Origin: Streptococcus sanguinis
Lineage (GTDB): Bacteria; Bacillota; Bacilli; Lactobacillales; Streptococcaceae
Direction: 5' to 3'
Assembly (NCBI RefSeq): GCF_026781265.1
Contig: NZ_JAKUVC010000009.1
Location: 62,001 to 126,000 of the forward strand
Length of the DNA: 64,000 bases
The notes beneath the pieces were generated by a model, which did no database searches, was not told the origin of the DNA, and saw nothing but the letters and a program-made list of their open reading frames with translations. Each line of letters begins with the position of its first letter. The stretch's first letter is position 1. The translations under genes and the position numbers were made by a program. Shown here in pieces: positions 10,007 through 18,931 of this stretch.

Positions 10007-10626
10007 CGCGACTCAATGTCAAGCCGACTCGGATGGAGCTGAATAACTTAAAAGCCCGTCTCAAAACGGCTGTCCGTGGGCATAAATTGCTCAAGGACAA
10101 GCGGGATGAGCTGATGCGGCGCTTCATTGAGTCTGTCCGTGAGAACAATCAGCTTCGCCAAAAGGTCGAATCCGCTCTGGTTGGCCACCTGCAGGACTTT
10201 GTCATGGCCAAGGCGCTGGAGAGCGATCTCATGGTCAAGGAGATTTTCGCTGTACCCATGCGAGAAGTCAATCTAAATGTGGAGACTGAGAATATCATGA
10301 GTGTGCGTGTGCCCAAGATGCACGCCCATATTGACAATCCGCATAGTGATGACGAGGGAGACGTGGTGTATAGCTATGTGGCCTCTAACAGTCAGATGGA
10401 TGAAACCATTGAAAGCATGAGCGATCTGCTTTCTGACTTGCTGGGATTGGCTGAAATTGAGAAAAGCTGCCAGCTCATGGCGGATGAAATCGAGAAAACC
10501 CGCCGTCGGGTCAACGGACTAGAGTATGCTACCATCCCTGACCTCAAAGAAACCATCTACTACATCGAAATGAAGCTGGAAGAAGCCGAACGGGCCAGCC
10601 TCGTCCGAATGATGAAGGTGAAGTAA
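10003..10626 (+). CDS. ntpD: V-type ATPase central rotor shaft subunit D (NtpD)
   Basis: 207 residues, two long helices forming the antiparallel coiled-coil shaft that turns inside A3B3. The N-terminal [32 protein letters not shown] and C-terminal [19 protein letters not shown] segments are the family signatures. Last gene of the operon; E. hirae ntpH and ntpJ equivalents are absent, and terminators follow. Confidence 0.95.
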   Translation: MTRLNVKPTRMELNNLKARLKTAVRGHKLLKDKRDELMRRFIESVRENNQLRQKVESALVGHLQDFVMAKALESDLMVKEIFAVPMREVNLNVETENIMSVRVPKMHAHIDNPHSDDEGDVVYSYVASNSQMDETIESMSDLLSDLLGLAEIEKSCQLMADEIEKTRRRVNGLEYATIPDLKETIYYIEMKLEEAERASLVRMMKVK

Positions 10627-10660
10627 GATGTGGAGGCGTTAAAAAACGACTGAAAAATAG

Positions 10661-10705
10661 GAACTGGACGATGGATTCGATGAATCCGAGCCAGTTCTCT
10701 TTTTT
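10661..10705 (+). terminator. Terminator of the ntp operon
   Basis: GAACTGG / CCAGTTC outer stem with an inner GGATTC-gat-GAATCC stem, followed by TCTTTTTT. It stands 34 nt after ntpD. Confidence 0.8.
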
Positions 10706-10881
10706 CCGAGTTTTTAGCCGTAGCTCGATTTAGCTGAGCTAACCCAGAGTGAATAGATATATTCACAGCAAAAATAGACGAAGAAGCGACAATTTCTAGG
10801 AGATCTTCTCTTTTTTGTCCAGACCTTAGGTCAGTTTTAGTTTAGCTGAATACCAAGAGTTTAAATAAGTCCAAAAGAAAC

Positions 10882-10908
10882 AGAACCCCATTTAGAGGGG
10901 TTCTTTTG
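10882..10908 (+). terminator. Second terminator-like hairpin after ntpD
   Basis: Perfect AGAACCCC (10882-10889) and GGGGTTCT (10897-10904) stem with a 7-nt loop; A-rich before and TTTT after, so it could work on either strand. The remaining part of the 427-bp gap between ntpD and the LysM gene shows no further gene. Confidence 0.65.
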
Positions 10909-11053
10909 CTTGCTACCAGTTTTTATATGTTACAAACAAATCTCCATATTACAGGGGGCAGACAGTTTTGTTAAATAGGTCGAAAAAAGCTTTTTTCTTA
11001 GAAGATTTATGGTAAGATGGATTTCGTATCATGAATGATTAGGAAGGTGCAAT

Positions 11054-12130
11054 TTGCATATGAAAATGAATAAGAAATTACTTTTGGCTTCAACTGTTGC
11101 TTTGTCAGCATTGCCTTTGTTTACAACAAAAGCTGAGGAGCAGCCACAAAACTGGACTGCCAGAACAGTTGAGCAAATTAAAGCGGATATTACGAGCAAT
11201 GAAAACCAACAAACATACACTGTTCAATATGGAGATACTTTAGGAAATATCGCTCAAGCGATGAATATTGACCTTGTTGAATTGGCTAAAATCAATCAAA
11301 TTGCCAATGCGGACTTGATTTTCCCAGGTACTGTTTTGACCGTTACAACAAATGGACAAAATGAAATTGCCTCTGTAGAAATCCAAAGCTACCAAGCAGG
11401 AAATAACGCAGGATATGTAACAGAAAGTTATACAGCTGACGAAATTTTTGGTACTGAGCAAGCAGCACCCACAACTCCTGCTCAACCAGCAGCAACTCCA
11501 GCTCCAGTAGACCAAGCACCAGTACCTGCTGAAGAAGCTCCTGCCCCAGTAGCAGAAGTTGCAAGTGAAGCAGCCCCAGCTGCGGAAGAAAATGCAGCAG
11601 CTCCTGTAGAAGCAGCGCCACAGCCAGCAGTAGCTGCAAGTCCAGAAGCGCCAGCAGAGGCAGCTCCAGAAGTGACTGAATTAGGCCAAGACCAAGTCAG
11701 TCAAGCAACTGCTGCAGTTGAACCTACAACTTACAACGCTCCAGCTGTAACAGACGCTGCTAGCGTGACAACTAACAATCCTGCTAATGAAGGTCTTCAG
11801 CCACAGACTGCAGCTCTGAAAGAAGAGATAGCAGCTAAATATGGAATTACAGAATTTAGTCTCTACCGCCCAGGTGATAGTGGTGACCATGGTAAGGGCT
11901 TGGCAGCTGACTTTATCGTTGGTGAGAATACTGAATTAGGAAATCAGGTCGCAGCCGATGTTACTTCTAACATGACTGAAAGAGGAATCTCTTACGTTAT
12001 CTGGCAGCAACAATTCTATGCACCATTTGAAAGCATTTATGGACCAGCTAATACTTGGAACCAAATGCCGGACCGTGGCAGCGTAACTGAAAACCACTAC
12101 GACCACGTTCACGTATCTATGAATGAATAA
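11054..12130 (+). CDS. Secreted LysM protein, Sip-like (surface immunogenic protein family)
   Basis: About 358 residues: signal peptide (cleavage near TKAEE), one LysM peptidoglycan-binding domain (YTVQYGDTLGNIAQAM..., about residues 55-100), an Ala/Pro/Glu-rich linker (about 140-245) and a C-terminal domain of about 110 residues. The latter, with FSLYRPGDSGDHGKGLAADF and NHYDHVHVSMNE, closely resembles group B streptococcal Sip as I remember it. HGKGLAAD fits H-x2-G-x-A-x-D and HVH fits H-x-H of LAS-type zinc peptidases, so peptidoglycan cleavage is possible. AGGAAGG lies 6 nt before TTG 11054 and 12 nt before ATG 11060; either may be the start. Confidence 0.88.
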   Translation: MHMKMNKKLLLASTVALSALPLFTTKAEEQPQNWTARTVEQIKADITSNENQQTYTVQYGDTLGNIAQAMNIDLVELAKINQIANADLIFPGTVLTVTTNGQNEIASVEIQSYQAGNNAGYVTESYTADEIFGTEQAAPTTPAQPAATPAPVDQAPVPAEEAPAPVAEVASEAAPAAEENAAAPVEAAPQPAVAASPEAPAEAAPEVTELGQDQVSQATAAVEPTTYNAPAVTDAASVTTNNPANEGLQPQTAALKEEIAAKYGITEFSLYRPGDSGDHGKGLAADFIVGENTELGNQVAADVTSNMTERGISYVIWQQQFYAPFESIYGPANTWNQMPDRGSVTENHYDHVHVSMNE

Positions 12131-12140
12131 GATGGATACA

Positions 12141-12161
12141 AGCCCAGAAATGGGCTTTTTC
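12141..12161 (+). terminator. Terminator after the LysM gene
   Basis: AGCCCA-GAAA-TGGGCT with a GNRA-type tetraloop followed by TTTTTC, 10 nt after the stop codon. Confidence 0.85.
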
Positions 12162-12202
12162 TTATATTCTCTGTGAAAAAGCGAGAATTTTCTGATAAAT
12201 TT

Positions 12203-12211
12203 TGGTATAAT
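12203..12211 (+). promoter_or_regulatory. thrC promoter (extended -10)
   Basis: TGGTATAAT at 12203-12211, 32 nt before the thrC start; the -35 region is poor, as is common with extended -10 promoters. Confidence 0.6.
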
Positions 12212-12242
12212 AAAGCGAACTACAGATAAAGGATGAGAGAGA

Positions 12243-13727
12243 ATGACCTTAGTTTATCAATCAACACGCGACGAAAAGAATAAAGTAACAGCTAGTCAGG
12301 CGATTCTGCAAGGCTTGGCGACAGATGGCGGTCTCTTTACGCCCATTACCTATCCGCAGGTCGATTTGGACTTTGCTAAGCTCAAAGACGCTTCCTATCA
12401 GGAAGTAGCCAAGCTGGTTTTGTCTGCTTTTTTGGATGATTTTTCTGAAGCGGAGCTGGACCACTGTATCAACCATGCCTACGACAGCAAGTTTGATGAT
12501 GCAGCGATTGCTCCCTTGGTCAAGCTGGATGGTCAGTATAATCTAGAGCTTTTCCATGGGGCGACCATTGCCTTCAAGGATATGGCTTTGTCTATCCTGC
12601 CTCACTTGATGACAACCGCAGCCAAAAAGCACGGCTTGGAAAACAAAATTGTCATTTTAACGGCAACTTCTGGTGACACAGGTAAGGCGGCTATGGCAGG
12701 CTTTGCGGATGTTCCTGGGACTGAGATTATCGTCTTTTATCCGAAAGATGGTGTCAGCAAGGTCCAAGAGCTGCAAATGACGACGCAGACAGGTGCCAAT
12801 ACGCATGTTGTTGCTATTAATGGTAACTTTGACGATGCCCAGACCAATGTCAAGCATATGTTTAACGACACAGACCTACGGGCTCGTCTCTTGGAGCACA
12901 AACTGCAGTTTTCATCCGCCAACTCCATGAATATCGGCCGTTTGGTGCCTCAGATTGTTTACTATGTCTATGCTTATGCTCAGCTAGTAAAGACGGGAGA
13001 AATAACAGCAGGAGACAAGGTCAACTTTACCGTTCCGACTGGTAATTTTGGTAATATCCTGGCGGCCTACTATGCCAAGCAAATTGGTCTGCCAGTTGGC
13101 AAGCTGATCTGCGCATCGAATGAAAACAATGTCCTGACTGACTTCTTCAAGACCCAGCTTTATGACAAGAAGCGGAGCTTCAAGGTGACATCTAGTCCGT
13201 CCATGGATATTCTGGTGTCATCTAACTTGGAGCGTTTGATTTTCCATCTGTCTGGTAACAGCGCAGAAAAAACAGCTGCCCTGATGGCGGCTCTCAATGA
13301 GCATGGACAGTATGAACTGACGGACTTTGATGCTGAGATTTTAGAGCTCTTTGCGGCTGACTATGCAACAGAGCAAGAAACAGCAGCTGAAATCAAGCGG
13401 GTCTATCAAGCGTCTGACTACATCGAAGACCCTCATACTGCCGTTGCGTCCGCTGTCTATCAAAAGTACTTGGCAGAGACAGGTGATCAGCACAAGACTG
13501 TTATTGCGTCTACCGCTAGTCCTTATAAATTCCCAGTTGTAGCCGTTGAAGCTGTGACCGGTCAGACAGGACTCAGTGACTTCGAGGCTTTGGACCAACT
13601 GCACGAACTTTCTGGCGTAGCCCTTCCACCAGCTGTGGACGGCTTAGAAACTGCCCCCGTTCGCCACAAAACGACGGTCGCTGCAGACCAAATGCAGGCA
13701 GCAGTCGAGGATTATTTGGGATTGTAA
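12243..13727 (+). CDS. thrC: Threonine synthase
   Basis: 494 residues, the long-form threonine synthase, converting O-phosphohomoserine to threonine in the cytoplasm with PLP. The N-terminal TRDEKNKVTASQAILQGLA and GGLFTP blocks are family hallmarks. The PLP lysine is K112 in HGATIAFKDMALS, and TATSGDTGKAAMAGF (about 140) and PTGNFGN (about 264) bind cofactor phosphate. Single-gene unit with its own promoter and a bidirectional terminator; the preceding ribosome binding site is GATGAGAGA. Confidence 0.96.
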   Translation: MTLVYQSTRDEKNKVTASQAILQGLATDGGLFTPITYPQVDLDFAKLKDASYQEVAKLVLSAFLDDFSEAELDHCINHAYDSKFDDAAIAPLVKLDGQYNLELFHGATIAFKDMALSILPHLMTTAAKKHGLENKIVILTATSGDTGKAAMAGFADVPGTEIIVFYPKDGVSKVQELQMTTQTGANTHVVAINGNFDDAQTNVKHMFNDTDLRARLLEHKLQFSSANSMNIGRLVPQIVYYVYAYAQLVKTGEITAGDKVNFTVPTGNFGNILAAYYAKQIGLPVGKLICASNENNVLTDFFKTQLYDKKRSFKVTSSPSMDILVSSNLERLIFHLSGNSAEKTAALMAALNEHGQYELTDFDAEILELFAADYATEQETAAEIKRVYQASDYIEDPHTAVASAVYQKYLAETGDQHKTVIASTASPYKFPVVAVEAVTGQTGLSDFEALDQLHELSGVALPPAVDGLETAPVRHKTTVAADQMQAAVEDYLGL

Positions 13728-13735
13728 AAAATAAA

Positions 13736-13765
13736 AACATCAGCTTATTCATTGGCTGATGTTTT
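13736..13765. terminator. Bidirectional terminator between thrC and pulA
   Basis: ACATCAGC / GCTGATGT stem with A-run before and T-run after, between two convergent genes. Confidence 0.85.
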
Positions 13766-13770
13766 ATAAT

Positions 13771-15846
13771 CTATTTCAACACAATCAACTGCTTGCCAGC
13801 TAGGCTGTAACTGTCAGCTAGCGGCGCGATTGGTTTTTGGGCATCAATGGCTGGGTATTGGAGATGCAATCTTTGCTTGTTTTTGTTTTCGTAGACAGCC
13901 TCTTGGTTGCCAAAGTTGATGACGATTGTCATACTTTCTTTGCTGTCTTGAATCTTGTACTCCAATAAACTGTCTGTCAGCCAGTTGACCTGACAGGCTT
14001 GCTTGATGGCGGTGCTGGTCTTTAGATGCAGCAGCGGATGTGCCCTGCGAAAGGCAATCAGCTTTTTAACAAAAGCAATGTCCTCTGTGTAATGTAGGGA
14101 GCGCAGCCAGTCTAGTTTATTGATCTCATCGGGCATATTGTAGGTGTTGTCAATCAGATTTTTAGTCCGGAAAAATTCCTGACCGCTATGGATAAAGGGC
14201 ACACCCTGAGCCAGCAGGACGAGATGGAGAGCCAGCCGCGAATTGGCCAGCCGATCCCGCAAGGTGATAGCAGGATTAACGATATCAAAATAATCAAAAA
14301 CTGTTGCATTGTCATGGCACTCGACATAATTAATATCCTGCTGGGGCGCTATGAAATGAGCCTCGCCTTTTAGACCGACATTGGCTGTCAGGACGTTTTC
14401 AAGCTGACTTGCAGTATTCTTGCTCTCAATTTGCCGACCTTGGGCGATGGTCTGCTTGAGACTGTCACGGAAATGATCGCTGAAAAACCCATAATCTGGC
14501 AGTTGGGCAGCATTATACTGATGGGCCAATCGTTCACTTGCAAGCCCAGTGTCCATCTGCCAGCCTTCGCCATAGAGATAGATGTTAGGATAGAGTGCCT
14601 TGAGCTCGTCGGCTATCTGCTGCATGGTTTGGATATCTAAAATCCCCATTAGATCAAAGCGGAAACCGTCAAAGCCATAGAGACTGACCCATTGCTTGAC
14701 CGATTGCTTGATATAACGGCGGACCATGATTTTCTCACTGGCTACATCATTACCACAGAAGGTTCCGTTGGTCCGGTAGCCCATGTCATTGAGTCGGAAA
14801 AAATAGCCGGGCACTATTTTTTCAAAAGCATAGCTATTGGCATCATAGACATGATTGTAGACCACATCCATGATGACGCTGATATCAGCATTGTGGTAAG
14901 CAGTAATGGCTGCCTGCAGCTCTAAGATACGAGCATAGGGGTCTCGTGGGTCGCTGGTAAAACTGCCGTCTGGGACATTGTACTGGACAGGATCGTAGCC
15001 CCAGTTGTAGACGAGCTCAGGATGCTTTTCATCAACGCTGCCAAAATCGTAGACAGGCAGAAGCTGCACGTGGCTGATACCTAGCTCTTTCAGATAGTCC
15101 AGACCAAACTTCTGACCGTGAACGACTGGAGATTCGCTCAGCGAGGCAAACTTCCCAGGATAGGAGAAACCAGCTTCTTTCTGCATAGAGAAATCGCGGA
15201 CGCTCATTTCATAAATGACGGCTTCTGTCGGATTCAGCTGTGTTTTTGCTCGTTTGATAGGCTTTTTAATCTTGTCTAGATCGATGACATAGCTGTTTCC
15301 CGAATTGACATCTGAGGATAGGGCGTAGGGATCGTGGACTTCCACCCACTTGCCATTGATCTTATGGAGATAAGAATAGGAGGCTCCCTCTAAATCTCCC
15401 TCGATTCGGGTATGCCAGACTCCCTTATCCAGACGTTTGAGGTGATGAACCTGGTCTTTCAGATGCAGGAGGACTTTTTCGGAAATAGGTGCCCAGAGTC
15501 TGAAGTCGGTGGCTTGGGGACTGTACTGAGCTCCTAAATCGTCGCCTGCATAGTCAAAAATCTCATCAAAAATAGGCTTTTTCACAATATGGCGGTACTG
15601 CAGGTCGGTATGGTTTCGGTCTTGGTCATAGACCTTGTAGGACTGCGTCAGGTCAATGGGCTCATTAGCCGACACGGTGTAGATAATCCGCTCTTCCTGA
15701 TTATTGATATTTTTGATAGTTAAAGGGCTGGAGCTGTGCTTGTCTTCCAGTGTAAAGTGGATGGAGTAGGCATCAAAGCTCTTTTCCAGTTCGATAGTGA
15801 TGATGTTTTCGTCATCTAAATAGGCTTGAAAAATACGAAAGACCAT
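13771..15846 (-). CDS. pulA: Type I pullulanase (cytoplasmic)
   Basis: 691 residues, GH13 debranching enzyme cutting alpha-1,6 bonds of imported maltodextrin or glycogen. It has an N-terminal carbohydrate-binding/early-set domain and the pullulanase signature YNWGYDPVQYNVPDGSF. GH13 regions follow: I DVVYNHV, II GFRFDLMG with nucleophile at about D398, III YGEGW with acid/base Glu, IV ECHDN. No signal peptide or LPXTG, unlike the streptococcal surface pullulanases, so it should act inside the cell with malQ and malP. Ribosome binding site AGAGGA precedes ATG 15846. It lies downstream of malR on the same strand. Confidence 0.95.
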   Translation of the reverse strand: MVFRIFQAYLDDENIITIELEKSFDAYSIHFTLEDKHSSSPLTIKNINNQEERIIYTVSANEPIDLTQSYKVYDQDRNHTDLQYRHIVKKPIFDEIFDYAGDDLGAQYSPQATDFRLWAPISEKVLLHLKDQVHHLKRLDKGVWHTRIEGDLEGASYSYLHKINGKWVEVHDPYALSSDVNSGNSYVIDLDKIKKPIKRAKTQLNPTEAVIYEMSVRDFSMQKEAGFSYPGKFASLSESPVVHGQKFGLDYLKELGISHVQLLPVYDFGSVDEKHPELVYNWGYDPVQYNVPDGSFTSDPRDPYARILELQAAITAYHNADISVIMDVVYNHVYDANSYAFEKIVPGYFFRLNDMGYRTNGTFCGNDVASEKIMVRRYIKQSVKQWVSLYGFDGFRFDLMGILDIQTMQQIADELKALYPNIYLYGEGWQMDTGLASERLAHQYNAAQLPDYGFFSDHFRDSLKQTIAQGRQIESKNTASQLENVLTANVGLKGEAHFIAPQQDINYVECHDNATVFDYFDIVNPAITLRDRLANSRLALHLVLLAQGVPFIHSGQEFFRTKNLIDNTYNMPDEINKLDWLRSLHYTEDIAFVKKLIAFRRAHPLLHLKTSTAIKQACQVNWLTDSLLEYKIQDSKESMTIVINFGNQEAVYENKNKQRLHLQYPAIDAQKPIAPLADSYSLAGKQLIVLK

Positions 15847-15969
15847 GTTTTCCTCTTTCTATTTCTATGTCAGTTTCTCTTCGGGTAATTGCTTTTAAGT
15901 TCAGGCTCTGCCCTAGGTTGGGACAAGGCCGTTCTGTGAAGCGTTGATAAATGAGCAAAAGCACTCGGA

Positions 15970-16953
15970 TTAGCGAGTGCTGATGCTATGCGGAATCAGC
16001 TGGCGATAGCAGATCTGCTTGTCTTCTTTATTGTCCTTGATGATTTGGAGGAGGGTCCGGAAAGACTCTTTCCCAAGCTCGAGAGCATTGATATCAATAT
16101 AGGCATCCACATCAATGCGCGGTTTGATAGAGTCAAAGGTGATAATGGGAATCTGGTAGTCCTGATCTTTGAGATAGTGCAGGGCTCCTTCTGCTACCAA
16201 GGTATCAGAGGTTACAATAGCTTCAATCTCATCCAGCGGCAGCTCCTCCATAATCTTGTAACTATTGTCTTCCAGAAGGAAACCGAAGGCGAATTTGATA
16301 ATGCGTTCATCTAAAGGCCGGTCTGCTTCATTTAGGGCTTGCTTGTAGCCTGTGTAACGATCCTGAGAAACGACCAGCTCCTTATTCCCAGCTAGAAAGG
16401 CAATTTTTCGATAGCCCTTGTCTAAGAAATATCTGGTCGCATCATAGCCAGCCTTGATATTGTCGTTGTCCACTAGAGAGATGAAAGGTGAGACAGCTTT
16501 CCCAAGGATAAGGAAGGGGAAGTTGTTTCTGACTGCAAAGTCGACCAAAGGATCGTCCTGCTTAGAATAAAGGAAGATCAGTCCGTCTACTCGCTTGCCC
16601 AAAATCATCTGCTTCATATTTTCCAAGCGGTGCTCTTCATCTTGCCCGGTGCTGATCTGGATGGCATAGTCATAGTCAGAAGCAATCTGAGAAATCCCCC
16701 GCAATACAGTTGGGAAGAAAGGGTTTTGATAGAAGACATCTGAGTCGTCTGGCAGGACTAAGCCGATGACCTGGCTGGATTGGCTGACCAGACTTCTGGC
16801 ATTGAGGTTGGGATGATAGTCCAGCTCCTTCATAGCAGCACGGACCCGTTTTTTGGTTTCTTCACTGATGGTTGATTTGTTTTGTACGACGCGGGTCACG
16901 GTAGAGGGTGATACGCCTGCTAGTTTTGCGACTTCTTTGATAGTAACTCGCAT
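15970..16953 (-). CDS. malR: LacI-family maltose/maltodextrin repressor MalR
   Basis: 327 residues: LacI helix-turn-helix at the N-terminus (VTIKEVAKLAGVSPSTVTRVV) with the hinge helix near residue 50 (NLNARSLVSQ), then a periplasmic-binding-protein-like effector domain (IGLVLPDDSD...). Its divergent position before malQ-malP and upstream of pulA, with GCAAACGTTTGC operators in both promoters, supports the MalR assignment. In pneumococcus MalR represses the maltosaccharide genes and is released by maltose. Own promoter and about 200-nt leader upstream. Confidence 0.92.
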   Translation of the reverse strand: MRVTIKEVAKLAGVSPSTVTRVVQNKSTISEETKKRVRAAMKELDYHPNLNARSLVSQSSQVIGLVLPDDSDVFYQNPFFPTVLRGISQIASDYDYAIQISTGQDEEHRLENMKQMILGKRVDGLIFLYSKQDDPLVDFAVRNNFPFLILGKAVSPFISLVDNDNIKAGYDATRYFLDKGYRKIAFLAGNKELVVSQDRYTGYKQALNEADRPLDERIIKFAFGFLLEDNSYKIMEELPLDEIEAIVTSDTLVAEGALHYLKDQDYQIPIITFDSIKPRIDVDAYIDINALELGKESFRTLLQIIKDNKEDKQICYRQLIPHSISTR

Positions 16954-17141
16954 AAAAACCTCCTAAAGGCCTGCATTTGCTGGAAATCCTTACGATAACA
17001 TGAACTATTTTAAATCTACTATTAGAAGCACTTGCTTTCTAAGAGTCATGCAAACCTGTGCCCAAAATAGCTAGTAGGGTCAGTAATTTTGCCTGACTAT
17101 TGTGATCAAAAAAGCAAGTATGAAGCAGTTTCTCCGCAAAC

Positions 17142-17195
17142 GCAAACGTTTTCTGTTTGTAAGAACATTTTAACACAAAAAGAGAACGCTTGCAA
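17142..17195 (-). promoter_or_regulatory. malR promoter with downstream MalR-type operator
   Basis: On the minus strand TTGCAA (17190-17195), 17-nt spacer, TAAAAT (17167-17172). The near-palindrome GCAAACGTTTTC (17142-17153) lies roughly at +7 to +18, suggesting autorepression. It leaves a leader of about 200 nt before malR, in which no gene is evident. Confidence 0.7.
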
Positions 17196-17290
17196 GAAGA
17201 GAAAAACGGTAAACAATTGGGGCAGTAGGAGAGTCCTAAAAGAGCATTATATCCATTAACCAATAAATTGAAAAAAATCTCAAAAACCCC

Positions 17291-17340
17291 TTGCACTAAA
17301 AAAAAAAATAGGTTATAATCAAGTCGACGCAAACGTTTGC
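17291..17340 (+). promoter_or_regulatory. malQ-malP promoter with MalR operator
   Basis: TTGCAC (17291-17296), 17-nt spacer containing a poly-A run, TATAAT (17314-17319). The perfect palindrome GCAAACGTTTGC (17329-17340) begins a few bases downstream of the expected start site, a classic block on initiation. The motif also resembles a CcpA cre site, so dual control is possible. Confidence 0.8.
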
Positions 17341-17388
17341 ATTAAGTAAAAATGAAAAGGCGTAGAGGAAAAATAACGAGGTGACAAA

Positions 17389-18900
17389 ATGAAAAAACGT
17401 CAAAGCGGCGTGCTCATGCACATTTCATCCCTTCCGGGCAAGTACGGTATCGGATCTTTTGGCCAAAGTGCTTATGATTTTGTAGACTTCTTGGTTCGCA
17501 CCAAGCAGCGCTATTGGCAGATTTTGCCACTGGGAACTACCAGTTATGGTGATTCTCCTTATCAGTCTTTCTCTGCTTTTGCGGGGAATACCTACTTTAT
17601 CGATTTTGATATTCTGATAGAAGAAGGTTTGCTGAACGAGGCAGATGTCAAGGGAGCTGATTTTGGAGATGATCCTAGAAAAGTGGATTATGCAAAGATT
17701 TTCGATGCTCGCCGTCCAATCATGGAAAAAGCAGTAGCTCGCTTCTTGAAAGCAGAGGATCTGTCTGACTATGAGAGCTTTGTAGAGCAAAATGCAGCTT
17801 GGTTGGAAGTTTTCGCTGAATACATGGCCATCAAAGAGCATTTTGATAATCTAGCTTGGACAGAGTGGCCGGATGAAGCTATCCGTCGCCGTGAGGCTGC
17901 TAGCCTCGCTTCTTATCGTGAGAAGCTGGCTGACAAGCTGACCTATCATCGTGTGACCCAGTATCTCTTCTTTAAGCAGTGGTTAAGATTAAAAGTCTAT
18001 GCTAATGAACATCACATCGAGATTGTCGGTGATATGCCAATCTATGTGGCAGCTGATAGTGCTGATGTCTGGGCACAGCCGCACTTCTTTAAAACAGATG
18101 CTGTTGGCAAGCCAACTTGTGTGGCAGGCTGTCCGCCAGATGAATTTTCAGAAACTGGCCAGCTTTGGGGCAATCCTATCTATGACTGGGAAGCGATGGA
18201 TAAGGATGGTTATGCTTGGTGGATTGAGCGTCTGCGTGAAAGCTTCAAGATTTACGACATTGTCCGTATCGACCACTTCCGCGGCTTTGAGTCTTACTGG
18301 GAAGTACCAGCTGGCTCAGAAACATCTGCTTCTGGTAAGTGGGTCAAAGGTCCAGACTACAAGCTCTTTGCAGCAGTTAAGGAAGCTTTGGGTGATTTGA
18401 ATATCATCGCAGAAGACCTAGGCTTTATGACGGATGAAGTGATCGAGCTGCGCGAGCGCACTGGTTTCCCAGGAATGAAGATCTTGCAATTTGCCTTCAA
18501 TCCTGATGATGAAAGCATCGACAGTCCGCATCTAGCGCCAAACAACTCAGTCATGTATACAGGAACCCATGATAACAATACTGTTCTGGGCTGGTACAAG
18601 GATGAGATTGACGACGCCACTCGCCAGTACATGGCTCAGTACACCAACCGCAAGGAGTACGAAACAGTACCTCATGCAATGCTGCGCACAATCTTTGCTT
18701 CAGTCAGCTTTATGGCCGTTGCGACCATGCAAGACCTGCTGGAATTAGACAGTGCAGCACGGATGAACTATCCATCCACAATTGGTGGGAACTGGACTTG
18801 GCGGATGACAGCTGAAGAGCTGAATCCAATCGTCGAAGGTGAGCTTTATAGCTTGACTAAGACTTACCGTCGTATGAATACCGATTTAATTAACAAATAA
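17389..18900 (+). CDS. malQ: 4-alpha-glucanotransferase (amylomaltase)
   Basis: 503 residues, GH77. It disproportionates maltodextrins, releasing glucose and longer chains for MalP. Family features: RQSGVLMHISSLPGKYGIG at the N-terminus, YGDSPYQSFSAFAGN (about 60), VGDMPIYVAADSADVW (about 211), the nucleophile region IVRIDHFRGFESYWEVP with Asp at about 294, EDLGFMTDEV acid/base region, and GTHDNNTVLGW. First gene of the MalR-controlled pair, ribosome binding site AACGAGGTGA, followed by malP after 31 nt. Confidence 0.97.
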   Translation: MKKRQSGVLMHISSLPGKYGIGSFGQSAYDFVDFLVRTKQRYWQILPLGTTSYGDSPYQSFSAFAGNTYFIDFDILIEEGLLNEADVKGADFGDDPRKVDYAKIFDARRPIMEKAVARFLKAEDLSDYESFVEQNAAWLEVFAEYMAIKEHFDNLAWTEWPDEAIRRREAASLASYREKLADKLTYHRVTQYLFFKQWLRLKVYANEHHIEIVGDMPIYVAADSADVWAQPHFFKTDAVGKPTCVAGCPPDEFSETGQLWGNPIYDWEAMDKDGYAWWIERLRESFKIYDIVRIDHFRGFESYWEVPAGSETSASGKWVKGPDYKLFAAVKEALGDLNIIAEDLGFMTDEVIELRERTGFPGMKILQFAFNPDDESIDSPHLAPNNSVMYTGTHDNNTVLGWYKDEIDDATRQYMAQYTNRKEYETVPHAMLRTIFASVSFMAVATMQDLLELDSAARMNYPSTIGGNWTWRMTAEELNPIVEGELYSLTKTYRRMNTDLINK

Positions 18901-18931
18901 AGATAGCTAACTGGACTTGAAAGGAGTAATC

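Noticed and set aside
11460-11700. Ala/Pro/Glu-rich stretch read as DNA tandem repeat
   Set aside because: It is the low-complexity linker of the LysM protein; units are irregular at DNA level.
17296-17310. Poly-A run before malQ as a sequencing or slippage feature
   Set aside because: It is the A-rich spacer between a good -35 and -10 of the malQP promoter.
17039-17332. 97-residue minus-strand frame in the malR-malQ intergenic region
   Set aside because: It runs through both promoters and operators, is Cys/Phe-rich without a family pattern, and lacks a ribosome binding site.
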